A stretch of 64,000 bases of DNA from a bacterium BRH_c32 (GTDB taxonomy: Bacteria; Bacteroidota; Ignavibacteria; Ignavibacteriales; Melioribacteraceae). Under the pieces are notes generated by a model. The model had not been told where the DNA came from. It ran no database searches and worked only from the letters and a program-made list of their open reading frames with translations. Position numbers and translations under genes: made by a program. The stretch covers positions 41,844 to 105,843 of the forward strand of contig LOEU01000032.1 in assembly GCA_001516025.1 (NCBI GenBank). Direction: 5' to 3'. Shown here one piece after another: positions 9,108 through 17,527 of this stretch. The first letter of the stretch is position 1. Every line of letters begins with the position of its first letter.

Positions 9108-10366
9108 TAGATATAGAAAATAAAGAGACGGAAAAGGCAATATTGGTAGGCGTATCGAAAGGATTGAATACAAGGAGAGTAACAGAAGAACACCTTGAAG
9201 AACTTGAATTATTAGCCGATACAGCCGGTGCCGAAACAGTAATAAAATTTTTTCAAGATCGGGATAGTTATGATCCTGCCTATTTTATTGGGAAAGGAAA
9301 GGCGGAAGAAATATTGGAATATGCTAAAGAGAACAATATCAATTTAGTTATTTTCGATGATGATTTGAACCCGACTCAATTAAGAAATCTCGAAAAATTA
9401 TTTGAAAGAAAAATATTAGATCGTTCCGCATTAATCCTTGATATATTTGCTTCGCATGCAAAAACAAAAGAGGCAAAAACACAAGTGGAATTGGCGCAGT
9501 TACAATATATGCTCCCGCGTCTTACACGTGCCTGGACTCACCTTTCTAAACAATTAGGCGGTATCGGTACCAAGGGCCCCGGTGAAACGCAGATTGAAAC
9601 CGATAGAAGAATTATCCGAACGCGCATAAGTAAATTAAAGGATACACTTAAAAAAATCGAGGCACAGCACGTAACAAAAAGCGCAGGCAGGCAAGATCTG
9701 ATTAATGTTTCTCTCGTAGGTTATACTAATGCAGGCAAATCAACTCTTCTAAACCAATTGACGGGTGCGGATGTATTAGCCGAAGATAAACTATTCGCCA
9801 CACTTGATTCCACTACTCGATCTTTCGATCTTGATAAAAATAAAAAAGTATTATTGAGTGATACAGTTGGTTTTATCAGGAAACTTCCGCCGCATTTAGT
9901 GGCATCTTTTAAGACTACATTGAATGTTGTTAGAGAGGCAGATTTAATTTTGCATGTTATAGATGTTTCTAATGAATTTTATGAGGAGCATATTGAAGTA
10001 GTTGATGAAACTATGAAATCTTTAGGTTCGGAAACGAAACCTCAAATTAAAGTATTCAATAAAATTGATCTTTTAGAAGATAAACAGAAACTGGAATTTA
10101 TTTCGCAACATTATAAAGACAGCGTCTTTGTTTCTTCTATGCGTGGATTCGGAATTAATTCATTGATTGAAAAGATAAGCGACTTTTATGAAATGAATTA
10201 TATCGTTCATACAATTCACCTAAAACAAACACAAGGTAAACTGATCTCTGCAATTTATGAATTAGCAGATATTTTGGAATCAGTTTATGAAGAAGATTCT
10301 ATTGTTATAAAATATAGAACTAGTAAAGAAATGCATAATAAAATATTAAGTATGCTCCAAAATTAA
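9104..10366 (+). CDS. hflX: GTPase HflX
   Basis: HflX is a translational GTPase-superfamily protein that binds the 50S subunit and splits stalled ribosomes. At 420 residues it has the HflX N-terminal domain (about 10-185, including GGIGTKGPGETQIETDRR) and then the G domain. That domain shows G1 GYTNAGKST at 206-214, G3 DTVG at 253-256 and G4 NKID at 319-322. The start overlaps the end of the vWA gene (ATGA) and its last base is shared with the next ATG, so it is embedded in a co-translated run. All nucleotide-binding motifs are intact. Confidence 0.95.
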   Translation: MIDIENKETEKAILVGVSKGLNTRRVTEEHLEELELLADTAGAETVIKFFQDRDSYDPAYFIGKGKAEEILEYAKENNINLVIFDDDLNPTQLRNLEKLFERKILDRSALILDIFASHAKTKEAKTQVELAQLQYMLPRLTRAWTHLSKQLGGIGTKGPGETQIETDRRIIRTRISKLKDTLKKIEAQHVTKSAGRQDLINVSLVGYTNAGKSTLLNQLTGADVLAEDKLFATLDSTTRSFDLDKNKKVLLSDTVGFIRKLPPHLVASFKTTLNVVREADLILHVIDVSNEFYEEHIEVVDETMKSLGSETKPQIKVFNKIDLLEDKQKLEFISQHYKDSVFVSSMRGFGINSLIEKISDFYEMNYIVHTIHLKQTQGKLISAIYELADILESVYEEDSIVIKYRTSKEMHNKILSMLQN

Positions 10367-11934
10367 TGGGTATTAATATGAAATTAGTAATTGACGGAAA
10401 ATCTTTAACTCTGGAATTGATAGAAAAATATATCAATTCAAATTGTGAAGTAGTACTCTCGGCAAATGCTAAAAAGAGAGTGATTAAAGCGCGTAACTTG
10501 ATTGAGAAGTGGATTGCAGAAGATAAGGTTATTTATGGCGTAACTACAGGATTTGGTGAGTTTGCAAATGTAAAGATCGAACATGAACAGATAAAAGAGC
10601 TTCAAAAGAATTTAATTATTAGTCATTCGGCTGGTGTGGGGGAAAATCTTCCTCCATTTATCGTTAAGATAATGATGCTACTTAGAGCAAATGCCTTAGC
10701 TCATGGCAATTCGGGAATAAGACTATCGACTTTAGAAATTTTATTGGAAATGATAAATAAGAACATTATTCCTGTTATTCCATCACAAGGATCGGTTGGC
10801 TCGAGCGGTGATCTTGCTCCTCTTTCTCATCTCGTTCTTGCTATGATCGGCGAGGGAGAAGTACAAATTTATAAAAATGTTTTGACTGATAATCCTCATA
10901 AAATAAAAATTGAATCAGCTAAAAAAGTATTAAAAAAATATGGTTTGATTCCGGTGGAGCTTGGAGCCAAAGAAGGTTTAGCATTAATTAACGGCACTCA
11001 AATGATGACTGCATTTGCGGCATATATTTGTATTAATGCAAAGAAATTAATTAAGACAGCCGATATCTCCGCAGCACTTTCGCATGAAGCACTTCGCGGC
11101 ACTGATAAAGCTTATGACCCTCGTCTCCATAAACTAAGACCATATCCGGGGCAAATCACAACTGCCGAAAATATGCTTGCATTAATTAAAGGGAGCGAAA
11201 TTAGAACCTCACATTTAGAAAATGATACTCGAGTTCAGGATTCGTATTCAATTCGCTGCATACCTCAAATTCATGGGGCTTCGCGCGATACTATCGATTA
11301 TGTTACTTCGAGAGTGGAGATAGAAATTAATTCAGTCAACGATAATCCTCTTATTTTCCCCGAAGAAGGCGATCATCGCGAAGGTGGAAATTTCCACGGG
11401 CAGCCAATGGCTCTCGCAATGGATTTTATGTCAATTGCATTATCTGAACTTGCTAATGTTTCCGAGAGACGTATTGAACGATTGGTAAATGGTTCGCTAA
11501 GTCAGCTTCCTCGTTTCCTCACTAAAAAGGGGGGACTAAATTCCGGATTAATGATTTCTCAATATACCGCAGCAGCTCTTGTTTCGGAAAATAAAGTCTT
11601 ATCTCATCCTGCAAGTGTCGATTCTATTCCTACATCCGCAAACCAGGAAGACCATAATTCAATGGGTTCAATTGCGGCTCGTAAATGCTTTCAAATACTT
11701 AAGAACGTACAGACTGTTATAGCTATTGAATTACTTACTGCATCACAAGGCATTGAATTTTTGAAACCTCTAAAGTGCGGTATTGGAACGGGGATAGCTT
11801 ATTCCGAAATTCGGAAATCCATTGCGCCAATAAATAATGATAGAATTTTATATAAGGAAATAAATAAAGCATTGGAGTTGGTTTTATCCGGCAGAATACT
11901 TTCTGCTATCGAAAAGAAAATTAATCTAAAGTAA
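10366..11934 (+). CDS. hutH: Histidine ammonia-lyase with Ser-Ser-Gly MIO tripeptide
   Basis: A 522-residue member of the aromatic amino-acid ammonia-lyase family that deaminates histidine to urocanate. The selectivity pair Ser86-His87 (in IISHSAGVGE) is that of histidine-specific enzymes; Phe-Leu or His-Leu would suggest PAL or TAL. The electrophilic MIO cofactor normally forms from Ala-Ser-Gly, but here the block reads GSVGSSGDLAPLSH, making the tripeptide Ser146-Ser147-Gly148. Codons TCG AGC GGT are clear. Other conserved parts, such as NGTQ and the DNPL region, are present. HutU, HutI and HutG are not nearby, so the gene is detached from a degradation operon. A second Met (MKL, residue 5) is an alternative start. 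Confidence 0.87.
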   Translation: MGINMKLVIDGKSLTLELIEKYINSNCEVVLSANAKKRVIKARNLIEKWIAEDKVIYGVTTGFGEFANVKIEHEQIKELQKNLIISHSAGVGENLPPFIVKIMMLLRANALAHGNSGIRLSTLEILLEMINKNIIPVIPSQGSVGSSGDLAPLSHLVLAMIGEGEVQIYKNVLTDNPHKIKIESAKKVLKKYGLIPVELGAKEGLALINGTQMMTAFAAYICINAKKLIKTADISAALSHEALRGTDKAYDPRLHKLRPYPGQITTAENMLALIKGSEIRTSHLENDTRVQDSYSIRCIPQIHGASRDTIDYVTSRVEIEINSVNDNPLIFPEEGDHREGGNFHGQPMALAMDFMSIALSELANVSERRIERLVNGSLSQLPRFLTKKGGLNSGLMISQYTAAALVSENKVLSHPASVDSIPTSANQEDHNSMGSIAARKCFQILKNVQTVIAIELLTASQGIEFLKPLKCGIGTGIAYSEIRKSIAPINNDRILYKEINKALELVLSGRILSAIEKKINLK

Positions 11935-11948
11935 AGCATTGGAATAAT

Positions 11949-12578
11949 ATGGAAGAGAAATTAAATCAATTGGCAGAATTTGTAATCAGCGGAAAGAAAT
12001 TTGAAACTGAAAAACTTACAAAAGAATTGGTCGAAGAAAAAGTTAATGTAAAAGAGATCCTTGATAACGGATTATTAAAAGGAATGGAAGTCGTTGGTCA
12101 AAGATTCCGTGATCATAAAATGTTTGTTCCTCAGGTATTAGTTTCTGCTAGGGCAATGCACTCTGCAATGAAAATACTTGAACCACTTTTAATAGCAGCC
12201 GATATGAAAAAAAAGGGGAAGATAATGATAGGTACAGTTTTCGGTGATGTTCATGATATCGGTAAAAATCTTGTAGCGATAATGCTTAAAGGTGCTGGAT
12301 ATGATGTAATAGATATCGGAACAGGATGTAATGCGCAAAAGTTTTTTATCGAATATGAAAAGCATAAACCGGACGTAATCGGTATGTCGGCTTTACTCAC
12401 AACTACGATGACAAATATGAAAAGCGTGATACAATATTTCAAAGAGAAGGAAGTTTCTGTTCCATTTATTGTAGGAGGCGCACCAATTAATCAAAAATTC
12501 GCACTCGATATCGGAGCAGCGGGATATGGCAAAGATGCCTATGATGCAGTAAAACTTATGGATAGCTTAGTGAGTTAG
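11949..12578 (+). CDS. Corrinoid (B12-binding) methyltransferase-type protein
   Basis: A protein of 209 residues with two domains. The N-terminal helical cap (about 5-85) is of the kind found in MetH and methylamine/methanol corrinoid proteins. The C-terminal Rossmann-like B12 domain carries the cobalt-ligand motif D100-x-H102-x-x-G105 (GDVHDIGKNL), then GMSALLTTTM and VGGAP, which line the nucleotide tail. Such proteins shuttle a methyl group between a substrate-specific methyltransferase and an acceptor enzyme. Neither partner is encoded in this window, so the substrate is unknown. It starts 14 bases after hutH and probably shares its transcript. Confidence 0.87.
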   Translation: MEEKLNQLAEFVISGKKFETEKLTKELVEEKVNVKEILDNGLLKGMEVVGQRFRDHKMFVPQVLVSARAMHSAMKILEPLLIAADMKKKGKIMIGTVFGDVHDIGKNLVAIMLKGAGYDVIDIGTGCNAQKFFIEYEKHKPDVIGMSALLTTTMTNMKSVIQYFKEKEVSVPFIVGGAPINQKFALDIGAAGYGKDAYDAVKLMDSLVS

Positions 12579-12680
12579 GTTCATAAAAAATGGGATTGAC
12601 TTTTGAGCAACAAAATAATTCTTTCGACTATTCATAAAGAAAAGAGAATTGAATATAAAACTGTTATTGCACGCAATAAA

Positions 12681-12725
12681 AAAATACTTTGAAATATCGG
12701 AAGTATAAATATCTCAAAGTATTTT
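12681..12725. terminator. Hairpin terminator between convergent genes
   Basis: A 12-bp perfect inverted repeat (12681-12692, AAAATACTTTGA, with 12714-12725) closes a 21-base loop and has A- and T-rich flanks. It lies between the ends of the corrinoid-protein gene (plus) and the M24 peptidase gene (minus) and can serve both. Confidence 0.65.
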
Positions 12726-12750
12726 AAAATTAACCGTATAAAGAAAAGCA

Positions 12751-13941
12751 CTATTTTATATAATAAATCTCTTTCTGTCGTTCGGAGATAAATTCTGCTC
12801 CGGTTTCGGTGATTATTACTTCCTCTTCAATGGTTGCTATTCCATATCCGTCAATGGTTAATCGCGGTTCGATTGTAAAAATTTGACCGGCTTCTAATTC
12901 GAGATATGGCAAATTACTGTATCGTTCCCATCTCGGTCCTAGAAGAGCACCTCCGTCATGAGCGAATCTTCCAACCTGATGCCCTAATCCATGAGGATAC
13001 TCTTCATAACCGTGATTTACAATATAATCACGTGCAATAGCATCAATCTCCCATCCTTTCACACCCGGTTTAATTCCTTCGGCAGCAAGTGTAATGGAAT
13101 CTCTAATTACGTCAAATCCTTTTTGAACCTCTGCCGGAGCCTTATCTTCTCCGTCACGAAGTACATACCATGTTCTTTGTAAATCGGAGCAATAGCCCTT
13201 ATAGTTTATTCCGAAATCCATATTAATTACATGTCCATAATCGACTTTTCGATCAGTAGGACCTGAATGAGCACCTGCTGTATCGGGACCGGTGAATACT
13301 GAAGGGCAATATTCTGCTTCCCAAGCAAGTCCGAATCCTCTTTCTTTAGCGAGATTTTTTACGAATGCGGCAATCTCAAGTTCGCTTACTCCCGGTTTAA
13401 TAAATTTGCCGGTTTCATCAAATATTTTAAGAGTTTCCACTATCGCCGTTTTCATAAGTGCAAGTTCGGAGGCTGATTTTCGTCCGCGTAATGCTGCTAC
13501 TATCTCTTCAGAAGAAATTAATTTGTCTTCGAATCCCGTTCCATTTAAGTGGTCTAATAATTCTAAATAAAGTCCATGAGTTAATCCATCAGCTAGGGTG
13601 GAATTTCGAGAATAATTAATCGCAATTTTATTCGGATTAAGTTTAGTTATTAATTCTACAAGAGTTTCTTTTACCCCTTTTAGATATGAATGAATGTTCT
13701 TGTAGGTGCCAACTGTTTTCATATTAGCTAATTCTAATGAACCGATCACAGCATGCGTTTCGCCGGTCTTAGTGATTATAAAAGCGGAAGACCACGTAGC
13801 ATTAGTTCCTACAATCATATCGAGCATCGGGTCTTTGATGTTACCCGTCTCTCTTACAAAAGTCATCCACATATCGATATCTTTTTCTTGAAGAATTTTT
13901 ACAGCTTGATCAATTTTCTCTAATACCATTTCTTTAGACAT
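12751..13941 (-). CDS. M24 family metallopeptidase (Xaa-Pro aminopeptidase/prolidase-like)
   Basis: The chosen start at 13941 gives 396 residues beginning MSKEMVLEKID. It has a GGGAG ribosome site 8 bases upstream, whereas a longer frame to 14112 would run into the divergent amidotransferase gene and has an atypical composition. The N-terminal part resembles a creatinase/prolidase N domain. The C-terminal pita-bread domain shows the dimetal ligands: two Asp in NMDFGINYKGYCSDLQ, His in GHQVGRFAHDGG, Glu in TIEPRL and Glu in IATIEEEV. Substrate is probably an X-Pro dipeptide or peptide. No signal peptide is seen, so it is cytoplasmic. It is divergent from the next gene. Confidence 0.87.
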   Translation of the reverse strand: MSKEMVLEKIDQAVKILQEKDIDMWMTFVRETGNIKDPMLDMIVGTNATWSSAFIITKTGETHAVIGSLELANMKTVGTYKNIHSYLKGVKETLVELITKLNPNKIAINYSRNSTLADGLTHGLYLELLDHLNGTGFEDKLISSEEIVAALRGRKSASELALMKTAIVETLKIFDETGKFIKPGVSELEIAAFVKNLAKERGFGLAWEAEYCPSVFTGPDTAGAHSGPTDRKVDYGHVINMDFGINYKGYCSDLQRTWYVLRDGEDKAPAEVQKGFDVIRDSITLAAEGIKPGVKGWEIDAIARDYIVNHGYEEYPHGLGHQVGRFAHDGGALLGPRWERYSNLPYLELEAGQIFTIEPRLTIDGYGIATIEEEVIITETGAEFISERQKEIYYIK

Positions 13942-14055
13942 AGATAGAACTCCCTTTTTGATATTTAAACATATTGATTCGGATATTTTTTTACCAATAT
14001 TCTTTTTATGAATAGAGCATTTTTTTATCTTTGACCTGCATATTAAGGAATAAAA

Positions 14056-14856
14056 TTGAAAAATAATATAAAAGCTGCAATAATCGATCTTTATAATGGA
14101 GAAACGAACCAAGGAATAAGATGTATTAAAGATATACTTTCTGATTGTGGGTTAGAATATAAGTTGTACGATTCGAGAGCAAAAGGGGAAATACCATCCA
14201 CCGATTATGATATTTATATCTCTTCGGGCGGACCGGGTAGTCCTTGGGATGGCGAAGGGAAAAAATGGGAAGAAGATTATTTTAAATTATTGGATGCGCT
14301 TTGGGCGAATAATCAAAATCCGGCGAATCGGAAAAAATTTGTTTTCTTTATCTGTCATTCGTTTCAAATTATGGTTCGTTATTTTGGACTTGCAGAAGTT
14401 GTAATGAGAAATTCAAAATCCTTTGGAATTAAACCGGTTCATAAAACTAAATCAGGTGAATTAGAAAAATTATTCGAAAATTTAACTGATCCATTTTATG
14501 CGGCTGATTTTAGGGAGTGGCAGGTGATTCAGCCCAATTTAAATCGACTTGATGAATTGGGTGCGAAAATTAGCGCTTTAGAAAAGGTTCGTCCGCATGT
14601 TGATCTAGAGAGAGCAATAATGGCTATAAGGGTATCGAATGAATTTGTGGGGACACAATTTCATCCCGAAGCAGATCCCGAAAGTATGCAGCATCATCTA
14701 ATGCAGCCGGAACGCAAAGAGCATGTAGTATCGAAATATGGTGAGGAAAAATATCAAGAGATGCTTGACCTCTGCGAAAATGAAATAGGAATAAAATTAA
14801 CTCGTAAAAATGTTTTGCCCGGATTTATTAAAGAAGCTATTAAACAATTAAATTAA
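14056..14856 (+). CDS. Class I glutamine amidotransferase-like protein
   Basis: A 266-residue protein starting at a TTG codon (14056) preceded by AAGGA six bases upstream. The class I glutamine amidotransferase fold is indicated by SSGGPGSPWDG near residue 56, the nucleophile C100 in FFICHSFQIM, and the His-Glu pair in TQFHPEADPES near the C-terminal third. The nucleophile elbow lacks the usual Gly two residues before and after the Cys, which marks a divergent branch related to GMP-synthase-type amidotransferases. No synthetase partner is adjacent, so it may act alone on glutamine-like or gamma-glutamyl substrates. It is divergent from the M24 peptidase with a 114-base spacer. Confidence 0.8.
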   Translation: MKNNIKAAIIDLYNGETNQGIRCIKDILSDCGLEYKLYDSRAKGEIPSTDYDIYISSGGPGSPWDGEGKKWEEDYFKLLDALWANNQNPANRKKFVFFICHSFQIMVRYFGLAEVVMRNSKSFGIKPVHKTKSGELEKLFENLTDPFYAADFREWQVIQPNLNRLDELGAKISALEKVRPHVDLERAIMAIRVSNEFVGTQFHPEADPESMQHHLMQPERKEHVVSKYGEEKYQEMLDLCENEIGIKLTRKNVLPGFIKEAIKQLN

Positions 14857-14963
14857 GCATCTAATACTGCATTTTAATGAAATCAATTTGCGATCGCGAA
14901 TTTAGACTTTTTCTGTGATAAATGGATGTGAGAAATTTCGATAAGACTTAAATCGATACTGAA

Positions 14964-16496
14964 TCAAGAATTTAGATTAATTAATGATTCATTAAGTTTT
15001 TCATCTCTCGGAAGCGTTATTTTGAATGTTGTTCCTTTACCAAATTGGCTTTCTACCGAAATAGATCCATGATTTTTTTCAACCATCTCTTTGCAAAGTA
15101 TGAGACCTAATCCGCTCCCTTTTTCTTGGTTTGTTCCATAAGTAGAATGATTAACATCAATTCTAAAAAGTTTATCAATATCCTCAGGCTTAATTCCAAT
15201 TCCCGTATCATTAACTAAAATTTCAAGGCGATCAGTATAATTATTATTGGTAATAAAGACTTCATCACCGGAATTTGTGAATTTGAGGGCATTGGAAATT
15301 AAATTTTGAAGCACCGAACTAATCATATCTTCATCTGCGAAGGCGATAGTATTGCCGCTCATCTTATTTGATAAAGTTATTTTTTTATTTGCGGCAATAT
15401 ACTCGAATAATTTAATGATTTGATTTATACGGTTATTTAGTGAAAAGTGTGCAGGTTCATATTTCATTTTACCTGATTGAATTCTGCTCCATGTAAGTAG
15501 ATTTTCGAGAAGAGCGAAAACATTCTGTGCCGCTTCATAAATTTTCTCGGCAAATAATGCTGTCTCTTCCTTTGTCAATTCATTTATATCATCTTTTAAA
15601 AACTCCGAGAAACTAAAAATTGAACTAAAAGGACTTCTAAGATCGTGAGAGATAATAGAAAAGAATTTATCTTTAGAGGCATTTAGATTATGGAGTTTTA
15701 TATTTAGCTCTTCTAATTCTTTTACTACTGTTTTTAATTTGTTTTCATTCTCTTTTATCTCGGTAATATCTCTTACAATGCCGCGGATAATATATTCGCC
15801 ATCCGGGTTTTTAACAAGATTCACTGAATTTAGACCGGTTATTTTTTCCCCTCTAAGATTCGTAAAATTAATTTCATAATTTCTAACGAATCCATTTTCT
15901 TTAAGCTGTTCTATAAACAGTTTTCTATCTTGAGGAGATTTATAAAATTTTTCGGTGATAGTAATTTCTGCGGCTTCTGAAGCATTATCAAGACCGAGGA
16001 TTTCCACACCGGCGGGATTCATTTCTATGAATTTTCCATCAAGTGTGCTTTCATATACAGCATCATTAAGTTCTAAAAAGATATTTTTATATCTATCCTG
16101 CGCCTCCTTTAATTTTGCATCTTTTTGAACGTCTTTTGTTATATCGGTTGTGATTCCAACTAAGAATACTTGCCCATATTTATCGGTTATAGAAAAAGTC
16201 TTAAGATGAATTAAAATTTCTTTTTTACTTTTTGTTGTATTATAAAGTCTTCCTTCCCACCCGCCATCGATTGTTGATTGAATTATTGAGCGCATTAATT
16301 CGGGATTATTCTTTTCGGAACCGACAAAATCAAAAGTACGGTTTGTTACTTCATCTAATCTATATCCGTATAGATCAAGGAATGCATTATTGACGAATAT
16401 TATCTTATCATCAACATCAGTTATACTCACCGCTTCATTAATGTAATCTAAAGTTTGCAATAAAACATTTAGATCTGTAATCTTATTATTAATCAT
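14964..16496 (-). CDS. PAS-domain sensor histidine kinase
   Basis: A soluble-looking kinase of 510 residues with no evident membrane segment. It has two PAS domains (about 12-125 and 135-250, the second followed by a PAC-type stretch) and a short coiled coil. A HisKA domain follows with phospho-acceptor H284 in IISHDLRSPF, then an ATPase domain with NLISNALKFT, DTGIGI and GSGLGLILCKEM motifs. It would sense an intracellular cue, perhaps through a PAS ligand, and pass phosphate to a response regulator; none is encoded nearby. Its ATG overlaps the stop of the tsaC-like gene (ATGA), so the two are translationally coupled. Confidence 0.9.
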   Translation of the reverse strand: MINNKITDLNVLLQTLDYINEAVSITDVDDKIIFVNNAFLDLYGYRLDEVTNRTFDFVGSEKNNPELMRSIIQSTIDGGWEGRLYNTTKSKKEILIHLKTFSITDKYGQVFLVGITTDITKDVQKDAKLKEAQDRYKNIFLELNDAVYESTLDGKFIEMNPAGVEILGLDNASEAAEITITEKFYKSPQDRKLFIEQLKENGFVRNYEINFTNLRGEKITGLNSVNLVKNPDGEYIIRGIVRDITEIKENENKLKTVVKELEELNIKLHNLNASKDKFFSIISHDLRSPFSSIFSFSEFLKDDINELTKEETALFAEKIYEAAQNVFALLENLLTWSRIQSGKMKYEPAHFSLNNRINQIIKLFEYIAANKKITLSNKMSGNTIAFADEDMISSVLQNLISNALKFTNSGDEVFITNNNYTDRLEILVNDTGIGIKPEDIDKLFRIDVNHSTYGTNQEKGSGLGLILCKEMVEKNHGSISVESQFGKGTTFKITLPRDEKLNESLINLNS

Positions 16497-17476
16497 ATTT
16501 GGTAAAATTTAAATTTATTTACTGCCTTTTTAAGCCGATCCATAATTGCAATTCCGAGACCTTTTTCCTCAATCTTTTCGGCGGCAATAATATCTATCTC
16601 GGGGTCATTTTCTAATTTATATAGCATTGAAAATAAATTAGCTGCAGCTTCTCTTAAATCTCCTTTAGGTGATAAAATATATTCTTTGACAAATGGATAA
16701 TCGAATTTGTTTTCAGAAAAAAGGAGTCCGCCTGTTCGTTTATTATCGGATTTATTTAAAAAGTCTTTAGTGATAAAAAAAATCGGTTTATCGGGGGCAT
16801 AATGAAATTCAAGTTGACCGGGAGAATCGGGTTTAAATTTTACAGAAGTATCCACTTTTACGTTATTTATTTCGGATTTGAGGTCTTCTAAAGTTACACC
16901 ACCGGGACGTAATAATGTAATCCCATCATTTTCAATTCTTATAATTGTAGATTCCACACCAATTTCTGATTGCCCTCCATCCAGAATCATTTTAACTTTA
17001 GAAGAAAGTTCCTCGGAGATATGTTTGGCTTTAGTAGGACTTAATCTATTGAAAGAATTAGCACTCGGTGCGGCTATTGGAACTCCCGCTAATTCTATTA
17101 GTCTTAAAGCCGCCGGATGGCTTGGCATTCTAACGGCTACGGTTTGATTTCCTGCCGTTACGATATCAGGCACTACCGAATTTTTCTTTAATACGATCGT
17201 TAGCGCTCCCGGCCAGTATTTCTTTGTGATTCGTCTTATCAGATCATTATTATCATTTGAAATTAAGTCCAGCATCTTATAATCAGATATATGTAGAATA
17301 AGCGGATTGAAAGTAGGGCGTTTTTTTGCTTCAAATATTTTCGAAACTGCAATTGAGTTGAAACCATTTGCTCCAATTCCATAAACAGTTTCGGTCGGGA
17401 AGATTACAAGTTCACCCAAATTTATTAATTTTGCTGCAGATTGCAAGTTTTTTTCCGTAACGGGAAAAATATTCAT
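16493..17476 (-). CDS. tsaC: L-threonylcarbamoyladenylate synthase (Sua5/YwlC/TsaC)
   Basis: The enzyme makes threonylcarbamoyl-AMP from threonine, bicarbonate and ATP for the t6A37 modification of ANN-decoding tRNAs. At 327 residues it is the long Sua5/YwlC form. The catalytic YrdC domain (1 to about 200) shows FPTETVYGIGAN, KRPTFNPL and APSANSFNRLSPT. A linker SPGQLEFHYAP, typical of Sua5, leads into the C-terminal Sua5 domain. It is the first gene of a two-gene minus-strand operon with a histidine kinase, and overlaps it by 4 bases. The divergent cyclase-like gene starts 51 bases away. Confidence 0.93.
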   Translation of the reverse strand: MNIFPVTEKNLQSAAKLINLGELVIFPTETVYGIGANGFNSIAVSKIFEAKKRPTFNPLILHISDYKMLDLISNDNNDLIRRITKKYWPGALTIVLKKNSVVPDIVTAGNQTVAVRMPSHPAALRLIELAGVPIAAPSANSFNRLSPTKAKHISEELSSKVKMILDGGQSEIGVESTIIRIENDGITLLRPGGVTLEDLKSEINNVKVDTSVKFKPDSPGQLEFHYAPDKPIFFITKDFLNKSDNKRTGGLLFSENKFDYPFVKEYILSPKGDLREAAANLFSMLYKLENDPEIDIIAAEKIEEKGLGIAIMDRLKKAVNKFKFYQI

Positions 17477-17527
17477 TATTTTATAAATCCTGATTTAGAT
17501 AATTTTTAAAATCCAATATATAAAAAT

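Noticed and set aside
13942..14112. 57-residue N-terminal extension of the M24 peptidase
   Set aside because: The extension overlaps the divergent amidotransferase gene, has an unusual Cys/Phe/Tyr/Ile-rich composition, and the ATG at 13941 has a good ribosome site.
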